From Hymenobacter duratus (GTDB lineage Bacteria > Bacteroidota > Bacteroidia > Cytophagales > Hymenobacteraceae), in assembly GCF_014698995.1 (NCBI RefSeq), contig NZ_JACWZZ010000001.1:1384501-1448500 (forward strand): a DNA stretch of 64,000 bases. The letters run 5' to 3'. The translations under genes were made by a program, and so were the position numbers. Under the pieces are notes generated by a model. That model did no database searches, had not been told where the DNA came from, and was given only the letters and a program-made list of their open reading frames with translations. Positions 10,201 through 20,146 of the stretch are shown piece by piece; position 1 is the stretch's first letter; every line of letters starts with the position of its first letter.

Positions 10201-11589
10201 CTAGTTGGTCACATCCAGTAGCTTGCAGTCGGCGTACTGCGGGTCCACTTCGATGTACACACTGCCGCGGTTCTGAGAAAACCACTCATCCAGGGCCTTG
10301 TTCTTCTTTTCAGCCAAGGCAGCGGCAGCTAGTTTCTGATAGTCGTCCTTGAAGTTGGCCTGATGGGGAGGCGTGTTCGACTTCAGCCAGATGATGCGCA
10401 CGGCGTCCTTGCCATCGTCGGTGCGGTAGGGCATGGGCGGCGTAACGTTGCCCACTTTCATCGTGTCGATGGTGAAGAAAATGGCTGGGTCCAGCTTGTC
10501 GAGCGGCAGATAGGTGCTGCCGTCTTCGCGGTTCTGGAGCAGGCCGCCGTTTGCGCCGGTCTGCTTATCGTCGGAGTTGTCCTTGGCTGCTTTGGCAAAA
10601 GTGGTGCTGTCGGACAGGATGCGGCGGCGCAGCTTCACGAGTTCCTTCGCCGATTCGTTGGCGTCGGTAGCGCCGGTAGCGGGCTTGAGCAGAATATGGC
10701 GGGTGCTGTACTTGTCGCCTTTGCGCTCAATCAGCTGAATCAGGTGAAAGCCGAACTGCGACTCCACAACCGGCGAAAGTTGGCCTGGCTCCAAACGCAA
10801 CGCGGCGGCCTCGTACTCGGGCACTAACTCTTTGCGGCCGAAAAAGCCCAGGTAGCCACCTTGAGCCCCCGAGCCGGGGTCCTGGGAATACTGCTTGGCC
10901 AACTCCTCAAAACTCTCGCCAGCCAGAATCCGGGCCCGCAAATCGTTGAGCTGTGTCTGCGCGGCTTGCTTGGCGGAGGAGTTTACCTTGGCGTACTTGA
11001 TGATCTGGCCTACTTCTACTTCAGTGGAGTAGTAGGGGAGGCTGTCCTTGGGAATGCGGCTGAAATACTGGCGCACCTCGCGGGGAGTTACTGTTACTTT
11101 GCCGGCAATCTGGTCCTGCATTTTCTGCTGGGTCAGCTGCTCGCGCACCTGCGGCCGCAATTCTTCCTTGAGCTGCTTGATGGGCTTGTTGTAGTACTCT
11201 TCCAGCTTCTTTTCGGAGCCAATCTGCTGCGCGAAATAATTCATGCGGCGGTCCAGCTCGTTCTTCACCTGCGCGTCCTCCACCACCACGGAGTCGGTTT
11301 CGGCCTTGGCCAGCAGCAGTTTGTTCAGGGCCAAGCTCTGCAGAATGCGGCACTTCATGTTCGGCGGAAGCGGCTTGCCTTCGGCGCGGGCTACTTCCTG
11401 CGCATAAATGGCCTCCAAATCAGAGCGCAGCACAATCTGGTTATCAATCTTGGCAATGATACCATCGACAATCTGGCGGCCAGCGGGACGACCAATGCCG
11501 AGCTGAGCAAAACTAGAGGCAATGGTACCAGCCAGCAGCGCGAGGGTCAGCAGCGCGGCTCGCTTCGGCAAACGAAGGAAATGGGTCAT
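10201..11589 (-). CDS. SurA-like periplasmic peptidylprolyl isomerase
   Basis: A 462-residue chaperone/foldase. A signal sequence ends at SSFAQ (about residue 29); a SurA-type N-terminal chaperone domain follows (VDGIIAKIDNQIVLRSDLE). Two parvulin domains come next: one around EVGQIIKYAKV to FGFHLIQLIERKGD, the second from TRHILLKP onward, the latter more divergent. It should help fold outer-membrane proteins. I start at the ATG at 11589 where the signal peptide begins. It lies downstream of another parvulin lipoprotein gene, so the two are probably a foldase operon. Confidence 0.88.
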   Translation of the reverse strand: MTHFLRLPKRAALLTLALLAGTIASSFAQLGIGRPAGRQIVDGIIAKIDNQIVLRSDLEAIYAQEVARAEGKPLPPNMKCRILQSLALNKLLLAKAETDSVVVEDAQVKNELDRRMNYFAQQIGSEKKLEEYYNKPIKQLKEELRPQVREQLTQQKMQDQIAGKVTVTPREVRQYFSRIPKDSLPYYSTEVEVGQIIKYAKVNSSAKQAAQTQLNDLRARILAGESFEELAKQYSQDPGSGAQGGYLGFFGRKELVPEYEAAALRLEPGQLSPVVESQFGFHLIQLIERKGDKYSTRHILLKPATGATDANESAKELVKLRRRILSDSTTFAKAAKDNSDDKQTGANGGLLQNREDGSTYLPLDKLDPAIFFTIDTMKVGNVTPPMPYRTDDGKDAVRIIWLKSNTPPHQANFKDDYQKLAAAALAEKKNKALDEWFSQNRGSVYIEVDPQYADCKLLDVTN

Positions 11590-11784
11590 GGAATCTTCAA
11601 TGTATACGGCTAGCGCAGCCCAAACGGCCTGACTACCCCCGACACTTGGCTGAACGCACAAAGTCGCCGGTAAATTTCAACATAAATCCTTTCTCCGGCA
11701 AAAATGACGCTGCCACGCCGGGTCAGGATAGGGAGTCTGAAAAGCCGGCCAGCGTTGCAAGGCCGTAGCGCACAGCTGCAATTC

Positions 11785-11844
11785 AGCTACCACAGCAACA
11801 AAAAGCCCCAGCCGAAACCAGGGTTTTTCGTTACTGTGGTAGCT
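11785..11844 (-). terminator. Long hairpin terminator after the parvulin lipoprotein gene
   Basis: A 60-base imperfect palindrome with outer arms AGCTACCACAG / CTGTGGTAGCT (11 bp exact) extended by further pairing towards the loop, and a T-run inside the minus-strand descending arm. It begins 8 bases after the stop of the gene ending at 11853. Confidence 0.7.
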
Positions 11845-11852
11845 AAAGCGTT

Positions 11853-14159
11853 TTATTTGGTCACTAGCTTATCTACTTCCGCTTGGTTGATCTGCACCGG
11901 ATACTTGGCGCGGAGCTGAGCAATCCACTCTTTTTCCAGATAGTTCTGGTAATCGGAAGTAGCCTGGCCGCGGGCTTCGGCCAGCGTTTTGGGGCCGGCG
12001 GGCAGCACCTTGTTAATCATAACGGTGTAGTAGCGGCCGTCTTTCTGCACGTCGTAGGTGCCAGGGCCGCGCGCCATCAGCTCGTCCACCACTTTGTTGT
12101 CGCCTTTGGCAAACGCCTTCTGCGTGATTTGCACCGACAGTGGATTCTGGGCATTCAGCACTTCTTCCAGTGCCGTTGTGCTGGTGCTGGTTACGGCAAG
12201 CACGGTGGCTATTTCGGTGGAGGCTTTGGCCTGCGTGGTCTGCCTGATGCGGTTGGCCGGAACACCTTTGGCCGTCAGGTAGGTAGCAGCAGCAGCGGCG
12301 CGGCGGCGGGCCATGGCCGTTTCACCTTTCTTCGCGCGTCCGGTCAGCGTTACGCTCAGCGTCGTATCGGCCTGCATCACGCTGGCCAGCCGGTCCAGCA
12401 TCAGCTTGGCACCTTTCAGCAGCTTGTCGGTGCCGGGCGAGTAGCCTACCGGCACGGGCGTCAGGCGCGCTACATCGTAGCGGCCCACTTTCAGCTGCTG
12501 CTTGGCTTTGGCCAGTAATTCCGGCGAAGCGGCGCTGATAACGGTGCCCTGGGCGCGGCTGTCCCACTGGTATTTGCTCTGGTTTTCGGCGAAGTACTTC
12601 TGCAGGCCTACCGTGTCTTCGATGGCCTTGCTCCATACTTTCTCATCCATCAACTGGAACAGCAGAATACCGTCGCGGTACTCTTTCACCAGCATGCGGT
12701 AGTCTTCGTATTTGCCTTCGAGGTTGTCTTTCTCAAAGTTGGTCAGGCTCTGTTCCACATACTGGTCGTAGAGCTGCTGGGCCACAAAGCGCGGTTCGGC
12801 GCCGGGGCGGGCCCGCTGGTTCTGCTGCGCGTACGTCAGGAAATCAGCGGCCGTATAGGGCTTGTCCTTGATGGTGAAGAGCGTTTGGGCATCACCTTCC
12901 GCCTTTTTGGCGTTTTTGCCGGTAGTGGCCGAAGCAACTGGGGCCGCGTACTTGAAGCGGCCGTTGACCAGCGACGTATCCGCTTTGCTCAGCACATAGT
13001 CTTTGGCGCTCTGATTCTCAGTGAACTGGTTTTCCGTCCGGATGCGCTTCAGGAAAGCCGCTTTGTTCAGCTCCGAGCGGGAATCCTTGGCCACTTTGCT
13101 TTTCAGCGTGGGCTCCATGGCTTCAAATGTCGGCACTGGCTGCTTCTCAATCAGCTTGATGATGTGCCAGCCATAAGGGGTCTGTACTGGCTGCGAAATC
13201 TGGCCGGACGTAGTCAGCTTGAACGCCACTTCCTCGAAGCTCGGAATCATGCGGCCCGTGCCGAAGGGGGGCAACTCGCCGCCGTTGGCCGCCGAACCAG
13301 CATCTTCCGAAAACTGCGCTACCAGCTTGTCCCAGGGCTCTTTGCGCTGGGTCAGGCGGCTGTACAGCTCGTCGATCTTCTTTTTGGCCGTCACCGAGTC
13401 GGCTTTGGGCATGCCGGGCGTAGAGCGAATCATGAGGTGGGCCACCTTGATTTCGCCCTGCGCCGGCCGGATGTCATTCACCTTGATGAGGTGGTAGCCG
13501 AAGCGGGTGCGCACTGGCTGCGACACTTGGCCTACCTGCGTTTTGAACGCCGCCGACTCGAACGGATACACCATCTGCATGGCGGTGAAATAGCCAAGAC
13601 GGCCGCCGTTTTCGCGGGCCGAAGGGTCCTCACTTACTTCGCGGGCTACCTGCTCGAAATTTTCGGTGCTCACGCGCTGCCGTAGCGCCGTGATTTTCTG
13701 GAACGCAGCCAGCGTGTCCTTGGGCTCGGCATCGGGCGCCATCCGAATCAGGATGTGCGAGGCATTCACCTCTTTGCTCATCCGCTCGTAGGCTTCACGC
13801 ACCAGCTGGTCGGTCACACTCTTTTCCGTCAGGTAGGGCTGCGCCAGCTGCTGCTTATAGCCATCCAGCTCCCGCTTGAAAGCCTGGGTGGTATCGAGGC
13901 CACGCTGCTCCGCCTCCAGCACCTTCAGCTTGAAATTGGTGTACAGGTCTAGGTACTCCGTAACGCTGGGACGGGTGCCGAACTCCGGTGCCGAACCGTT
14001 GTTTTTGCGGTACACGTAAGCAAACTCCCCGGCTGGCACCTGCGTGGTGCCAAGCGTTTCGATGACAGGCTGCTTAGAAGCGGTGGTAGGTTTGGTAGAC
14101 TGGCAAGCTGCCAGCAGCGCTACGGCGGCAGTGCCGGCGTACAAAATGCGTTTGTGCAT
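11853..14159 (-). CDS. Peptidylprolyl isomerase lipoprotein, two parvulin domains
   Basis: A 768-residue envelope foldase. The lipobox LLAAC makes Cys19 the lipidated residue. Two parvulin/PpiC domains follow, about 130-230 (VNASHILIRMAPDAE ... FGYHLIKV) and 235-350 (KVAHLMIRSTP ... YGWHIIKLIEKQP). A long helical C-terminal half follows. Residues about 579-638 (KLLKGAKLMLDRLA, then RRRAAAAATYLTAKGVPANRI) resemble the OmpA-like peptidoglycan-binding pattern in degenerate form. The domain pair matches the PpiD/PrsA-type lipoproteins common in Bacteroidota. It is probably anchored to a membrane and acts on outer-membrane clients. Confidence 0.88.
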   Translation of the reverse strand: MHKRILYAGTAAVALLAACQSTKPTTASKQPVIETLGTTQVPAGEFAYVYRKNNGSAPEFGTRPSVTEYLDLYTNFKLKVLEAEQRGLDTTQAFKRELDGYKQQLAQPYLTEKSVTDQLVREAYERMSKEVNASHILIRMAPDAEPKDTLAAFQKITALRQRVSTENFEQVAREVSEDPSARENGGRLGYFTAMQMVYPFESAAFKTQVGQVSQPVRTRFGYHLIKVNDIRPAQGEIKVAHLMIRSTPGMPKADSVTAKKKIDELYSRLTQRKEPWDKLVAQFSEDAGSAANGGELPPFGTGRMIPSFEEVAFKLTTSGQISQPVQTPYGWHIIKLIEKQPVPTFEAMEPTLKSKVAKDSRSELNKAAFLKRIRTENQFTENQSAKDYVLSKADTSLVNGRFKYAAPVASATTGKNAKKAEGDAQTLFTIKDKPYTAADFLTYAQQNQRARPGAEPRFVAQQLYDQYVEQSLTNFEKDNLEGKYEDYRMLVKEYRDGILLFQLMDEKVWSKAIEDTVGLQKYFAENQSKYQWDSRAQGTVISAASPELLAKAKQQLKVGRYDVARLTPVPVGYSPGTDKLLKGAKLMLDRLASVMQADTTLSVTLTGRAKKGETAMARRRAAAAATYLTAKGVPANRIRQTTQAKASTEIATVLAVTSTSTTALEEVLNAQNPLSVQITQKAFAKGDNKVVDELMARGPGTYDVQKDGRYYTVMINKVLPAGPKTLAEARGQATSDYQNYLEKEWIAQLRAKYPVQINQAEVDKLVTK

Positions 14160-14323
14160 ACAATAGATAAGAAACTGCTATGCGCGGCAGTTGCTCCCTG
14201 GCCAAACCAGACGTAGCACACTGCCTGACGCAATTTTACGGATTTTTTTCGGGGGTTGCGTACTCGGCGGCCAGAACAAAGGCCGGCCAGCCATGCCTGG
14301 CACCCCGGCGGCGGCAGCAGAAT

Positions 14324-14365
14324 GCAAAAGCCCTGACGGTCAGGGGTGACTATCAGGGCTTTTGC
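14324..14365 (-). terminator. Intrinsic terminator after the partner-switch cassette
   Basis: A 13-bp perfect stem GCAAAAGCCCTGA/TCAGGGCTTTTGC with a 16-base loop, 38 bases after the stop of the RsbW-like gene. Confidence 0.75.
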
Positions 14366-14402
14366 TGAAGCAGTGGCAGCAGCCACTGCCGAAGGGGAGG
14401 AC

Positions 14403-14813
14403 TCAGAGCTGCTTGTAGAGCCGGCATACGTTGCGGCGGCCCTGCGTGCTGAACTCGACCCGGTCCATGATGCGGTTGACCAACGTCATGCCCACGCCGC
14501 CTTTGCGGCCCTGCCGAATGTACTCCTGCAGATCCGGCTCGTGGTAGGTGGAAGGAGCATAGGAGCTGGTAGCGTCATCAAATATCTCGATGCCGAACTG
14601 CTTGTTGCTTACGTCCAGGGCCAGGTCCAGATGCTGCGACTCGTCTTCGGAATTGGCATGAATAATCAGGTTGGCTACCACTTCATCGACGGCCAGCACA
14701 ATCTGGTTGAGCTGAAGGTCCGGAAGCTGATAGGCCTTCAGGTAGTCCGTCACGAAGTCGCGCACAACCTTAAGGTTGTGGCGGCTACAGCTGATCCGGA
14801 GTGCATTTTTCAT
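14403..14813 (-). CDS. RsbW/SpoIIAB-like ATP-binding anti-sigma or switch kinase
   Basis: A 136-residue HATPase_c-type protein. The N-box region VDEVVANLIIHAN (42-54) and the glycine-rich GRKGGVGMTLV near the C-terminus are those of the RsbW/SpoIIAB family, which phosphorylate a STAS antagonist and sequester a partner protein. The matching STAS protein is encoded 30 bases upstream and a SpoIIE-type phosphatase follows, so the three form a complete switch. No sigma-B-class target is present in the window, so the controlled partner is unknown. Confidence 0.86.
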   Translation of the reverse strand: MKNALRISCSRHNLKVVRDFVTDYLKAYQLPDLQLNQIVLAVDEVVANLIIHANSEDESQHLDLALDVSNKQFGIEIFDDATSSYAPSTYHEPDLQEYIRQGRKGGVGMTLVNRIMDRVEFSTQGRRNVCRLYKQL

Positions 14814-14843
14814 CCTGCGGGCCTGTCGAAAACGGACAAGTGA

Positions 14844-15173
14844 TTAAAGAGCGGTGGCTTCTGTCTCAGAGGGCACAATGGTCATGAGTGCATCGAGGCC
14901 CAGGATTTCGAACACGTTATGCACTTTGTCCTGCATGTTGAAAAATACCAGCTTCACACCAGCGTCCTGAAACTGCTGCAGATGCGAAATAAAAACGCCC
15001 AGACCGGCCGAAGAGATATAATTCAGGTTACGGCAGTTGATGAGAACCTTCTCAAACTGCAGCGTTTCAGGCTTGGCCAGTTCAGAATCGAGAAGCACCG
15101 AAGAGCTGGCATCCAGCTCACCGTCCAGGCTTAGGGTAAGGGTATTGGCGGAAGAGTGTTGCGTTATTTTCAT
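14844..15173 (-). CDS. STAS-domain anti-sigma-factor antagonist
   Basis: A 109-residue single STAS domain. The phosphorylation loop reads NYISSAGLGV at 51-60: Ser54 or Ser55 takes the place of the SpoIIAA target serine, while the usual preceding aspartate is replaced by isoleucine. It should be phosphorylated by the RsbW-like protein next door and dephosphorylated by the PP2C encoded 14 bases upstream. It is the centre of a partner switch. Confidence 0.88.
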   Translation of the reverse strand: MKITQHSSANTLTLSLDGELDASSSVLLDSELAKPETLQFEKVLINCRNLNYISSAGLGVFISHLQQFQDAGVKLVFFNMQDKVHNVFEILGLDALMTIVPSETEATAL

Positions 15174-15187
15174 AAGTCCACAGTACG

Positions 15188-17287
15188 TCAGTTGGCAGAG
15201 CCGGGTTGGGCCGACTTGAACTTAACGACCAGCAAGGTTTGGTCGTCGTGCATGGGCTGGCCGAAGCTGAACTGTGCCAGATCGGTCAGTATCTGCTCTT
15301 TGATTTCGTCGGCGTCGAGGTAATAGGTCTTTTCCAGCATCTGGTGCAGCCTTTCCTCCCCGTACTCTTCCTGGGCCGCGTTGCGCGCCTCCACGATTCC
15401 GTCGGTGTAAATAACCATTACGTCGCCCGGATTATAATCGTAGAATTGGTTCTTGATGTGCTTTTCGTAGGTTTCGTTGCGGATGATGCCCAGCCCCAGC
15501 CCGGCCGTCTGGAAGTATGATACTTCCTCTTTAATGGAATGGTAGTAGAGTGTATGGCAATGCCCGGCCCGCGCAAATACGAAGCCCCCATTCTCATAGT
15601 CGATGATGTAGAGCGAAGCCGTAATGAAAGCCGATTTCTCTAGGCACCGGGCCAAGGCATGGTTTGCCTGTGCCATGAAGCGGCTGGGCACCGGAAATTT
15701 GTCGCGCTCCGATTTGGCCAGCGGATTTTCCTGCATCAGCGCATGGAAAATTCCTTTCATCTGGGCCACGTGGAAGGCGGCCGTCACACCTTTGCCGCTC
15801 ACGTCGCCGATGAGGATGGCCAGCCGGCGGCCCGGCAGGTGCAGGAAGTCGTAAAAGTCGCCGCCCACTTCCTTGGCCGAAGCCGCGTAGGAGCTGATAT
15901 CGAACCAGCTGTCGATGGGCAGGTTTTTGGGAATAAGGCTGTCCTGCACGGCAGAGGCAATTTTCAGCTCTTCCTGCACCCGCTGATTTTCTAGCGACAC
16001 GTTCATCAGATTCAGGTTCTCGATACTGAGCACCGTCTGGCTGGCGAAGGTTTGCAGAATACTCAGGTTCTCCCGGTCGAAGCCCTGGCGCGCCAGCTTC
16101 AGCATGTAGAGGGAGCCGTAGCGCCGTTTCGCCGAGCGCAGCGGCATTACGATGAGCGAGCCGTAGGGCAGGTTCAGGTCGCGGAAGCCGCTACTGCTTT
16201 TCAGATCGTTGTTCAGGTACTCAATATGCTGCAGATTGTGCTCCTGCAGCAACTGATGCACAGCGGCCGTCTGCTCCGGCAACACGCGGTAGTGCTGGGC
16301 CTGCCGGGTGCTGCTTTCGTCTTCCAGTGTAATCCAGGCCGCGTCGGCATCCACGGTCTGCACCGCCGAGTCGAAGAGCATGGTGTATACTTCTTCCTCA
16401 CTCTGGCCCCGCTGGATGAGCTGGGTAAGACGCTGCAGACTCAGGATTTCTTCCCGCTTCTGCTCAAAAATGCCCGCCGTAGGCAGGTTGAACAGCGTGA
16501 CCAACAGTCCCATGAGGGCATAAAAACCCGCAAAGAAGACGGTGAGCAGCAGGAATGCCTGCTGTGGAGCCGGTGCTACCAGCTTGGGGTCGTGCTCGAT
16601 GCGCAGGAAATACGACACGAACACGGCCATGGAGAGCAGAATAGCAATCTGCAGCAGCACGGCTTCCCATTTCTGCCGGCGGCTCAGGTAGGCTACCCAC
16701 TGCTGGTTGCCACTCAGATAGACACCGAAAATGGCCAGAAACCCCAGAATAAGGTAATCGAAAGGATGCGGGGGAACCCAGTCGAGGAGCCGGAACAGCA
16801 AGGTGGAGCCCAGCAGCACTTCAAACCATACCCATTCCCGCTGAATCCGCGGCCGGGCCCTAAACAGGACCAGACTGCGCCAGGAATAGTTGGTGTTGGC
16901 CAGGAAAACGACGAAGAATCCCAGGTTGATGGTGTAAATCACAGCCAGCAGCGTCCGGTCGTTGGTCGGCAGCTGGTATTGCAGCGCCCGCTCCACAAGG
17001 TGCAGGCCCACGCAAACGGTAGCCAGCATGCCCGGCCCCAGCACCAGCCGGCGCATCAGGCCCACAAAGTCGTTGCCGACGAGCGGCTCAGTGCGGCCGC
17101 GCTGGTAGACAAAAACACTAGCCGCAAAAAGCGCCTGAGCGGCCAGTGTAACCCAGGTAGGCCAGGGGCCACCCAGCCAGTCAGCTGCTTTGCCCTGCGT
17201 GTTGCTAAGCGTACTAAGCAACAGCAGCAGCCAGCTGAACAGGCTCAGCGGAAACAGGATGGCTTTTAATCGGTGACGAAAGGACAT
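15188..17287 (-). CDS. Membrane GAF/SpoIIE-type PP2C phosphatase
   Basis: A 699-residue protein. The N-terminal third is a bundle of about seven to eight hydrophobic helices (from KAILFPLSLFSWLLLLLST), followed by a coiled linker, a GAF-like domain (about 290-450) and a SpoIIE/PP2C domain from 475. Metal-binding acids are visible: GGDFYDF (475-481), GDVSGKG (494-500), YTDG (627-630) and the paired Asp681/Asp682. It should dephosphorylate the adjacent STAS protein in response to a membrane or ligand signal. I start at 17287 because an upstream extension is cysteine-rich low-complexity sequence. Confidence 0.88.
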   Translation of the reverse strand: MSFRHRLKAILFPLSLFSWLLLLLSTLSNTQGKAADWLGGPWPTWVTLAAQALFAASVFVYQRGRTEPLVGNDFVGLMRRLVLGPGMLATVCVGLHLVERALQYQLPTNDRTLLAVIYTINLGFFVVFLANTNYSWRSLVLFRARPRIQREWVWFEVLLGSTLLFRLLDWVPPHPFDYLILGFLAIFGVYLSGNQQWVAYLSRRQKWEAVLLQIAILLSMAVFVSYFLRIEHDPKLVAPAPQQAFLLLTVFFAGFYALMGLLVTLFNLPTAGIFEQKREEILSLQRLTQLIQRGQSEEEVYTMLFDSAVQTVDADAAWITLEDESSTRQAQHYRVLPEQTAAVHQLLQEHNLQHIEYLNNDLKSSSGFRDLNLPYGSLIVMPLRSAKRRYGSLYMLKLARQGFDRENLSILQTFASQTVLSIENLNLMNVSLENQRVQEELKIASAVQDSLIPKNLPIDSWFDISSYAASAKEVGGDFYDFLHLPGRRLAILIGDVSGKGVTAAFHVAQMKGIFHALMQENPLAKSERDKFPVPSRFMAQANHALARCLEKSAFITASLYIIDYENGGFVFARAGHCHTLYYHSIKEEVSYFQTAGLGLGIIRNETYEKHIKNQFYDYNPGDVMVIYTDGIVEARNAAQEEYGEERLHQMLEKTYYLDADEIKEQILTDLAQFSFGQPMHDDQTLLVVKFKSAQPGSAN

Positions 17288-17407
17288 AGAGGCGGAATGG
17301 TGTCCCCTGTGTTCCGCGAGAAATGTAGGCGCAGGGGCAAAACGGACCGCTAAGATAAACAGGTATTCTAATGTGAAAAATGGAAAGAAGCCACTGGCCC
17401 CAACACG

Positions 17408-17468
17408 AAAAAAACAGCAGCAGCAGAATCCTGGCTGCCGGCCGGCTCTGCTGCTGCTGTTTTTGTTT
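17408..17468 (-). terminator. Intrinsic terminator after guaB
   Basis: A 17-bp perfect stem (17410-17426 with 17448-17464) made of CAG/CTG repeats flanked by A- and T-runs, 21-bp loop. It is oriented to end guaB, which stops at 17490. Confidence 0.85.
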
Positions 17469-17489
17469 TGCAGTGTGCTTGCTATCAGC

Positions 17490-18986
<1,497 letters not shown>

Positions 18987-18997
18987 TTATTGCCAGA

Positions 18998-19005
18998 CAA
19001 AGCTA
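18998..19005 (-). promoter_or_regulatory. Predicted -7 box for guaB
   Basis: TAGCTTTG on the minus strand, a full match to TAnnTTTG, 35 bases upstream of the guaB start codon. No clear -33 TTTG. Confidence 0.45.
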
Positions 19006-19189
19006 CGGCGGAAAGTTGGGTTCTGTGTTATCGGGCGGTTGTATTTCGGGTTATGATAGAAGAATGGCTGGTTTTCTTCAAACCGAGCAAGGCAAAAACT
19101 GATGCCCGCCAAAACCGGAAAGCCGCTTCGAGAGTTACACCTGCCAGCCGCCGGAACTCCGGCCGGTCTTAACCAACCACACCTAGCAC

Positions 19190-20035
19190 ATGGCAACCAC
19201 CAAACATTGGTTTATTACCGGCGTCAGCACCGGTTTTGGCAAAGAACTGGCCGACTACTGCCTTCGCAACGGCGACAAAGTAGCCGCTACCTTCCGCAAG
19301 CAGGAGCAAGCCGACGAATTCACGCAGAAGGCTGGCGAAAATGGCCGTGGCTTCGTGGTAGAAGTAACCGACGAAGCGCAGGTGAAGCAGGGCATTGCCG
19401 ATGCCATCCAGCATTTTGGCCACCTCGACGTCATCGTGAACAATGCCGGCTATGGCTCCTTGGGCAGCATCGAGGAAATTGAGGCCAAAGAAGTGCAACG
19501 CCAGTTCGATGTGAACGTGTTCGGGCCGCTGCACGTGCTGCGGGCCGTGCTGCCCCACCTGCGCGAGCGGAAAAGCGGCCACGTGCTCAATATCACCAGC
19601 ATCGGGGGGCTAAAAACGTTTCCCGGCGTGGGCGTGTACAACGCCAGCAAGTTTGCCCTGGAGGCCATCGGCGAAAGCTTGAGCCAGCAGGTAGCGCCGC
19701 TCGGCATCAAAGTCACGAACATCGAGCCCAGCGGCTTCCGCACCGAGTGGGCCGGCAGCTCGGCTACCTACGCCGATACGGCCATTGAGGACTACCGCGC
19801 CACCGTGGGCGAAAACCTGAAGGGCATCCAGAGCTACAGCGGCAAGCAGCCCGGCGACCCGCAGCGCGCCGCCAAAATCATGTTCGAGCTGGTGCGTCAG
19901 GAAAATCCGCCGCTGCACCTGCCGCTTGGCAAAGCCGCCGTAAAAGGCGCCCGTGAGAAGTTCACCGGGCTGGTAAAAGAGCTGGAACAGGTAGCCGACC
20001 TCGGCGACTCCGCCGATTTTCCGACCGGCGAGTAG
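19190..20035 (+). CDS. Classical short-chain dehydrogenase/reductase
   Basis: A 281-residue SDR. It has the dinucleotide-binding motif TGVSTGFG (10-17), NNAG at 84-87, Ser137, and Tyr150/Lys154 in YNASK. The C-terminal region is longer than in the smallest SDRs and fits the retinol/steroid dehydrogenase-like group often annotated simply as oxidoreductase. The substrate is unknown. It stands alone between guaB, divergently transcribed, and the FRG gene, from which a terminator separates it. Confidence 0.88.
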   Translation: MATTKHWFITGVSTGFGKELADYCLRNGDKVAATFRKQEQADEFTQKAGENGRGFVVEVTDEAQVKQGIADAIQHFGHLDVIVNNAGYGSLGSIEEIEAKEVQRQFDVNVFGPLHVLRAVLPHLRERKSGHVLNITSIGGLKTFPGVGVYNASKFALEAIGESLSQQVAPLGIKVTNIEPSGFRTEWAGSSATYADTAIEDYRATVGENLKGIQSYSGKQPGDPQRAAKIMFELVRQENPPLHLPLGKAAVKGAREKFTGLVKELEQVADLGDSADFPTGE

Positions 20036-20057
20036 CCGCCGAAGTAGCTGGAAATAC

Positions 20058-20098
20058 AATGGGCAGTTGCGCTTTATCAGGGCGCGGCTGCCCATTTT
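20058..20098 (+). terminator. Intrinsic terminator after the SDR gene
   Basis: A 15-bp stem starting AATGGGCAG and ending CTGCCCATT (two G-U pairs inside), 9-base loop, then a short T-run. It lies 22 bases after the stop. Confidence 0.65.
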
Positions 20099-20146
20099 GG
20101 TATCCTGCCTGTGTATCTTGCCTGCCCACTCAGCTAACCTTTTTCC

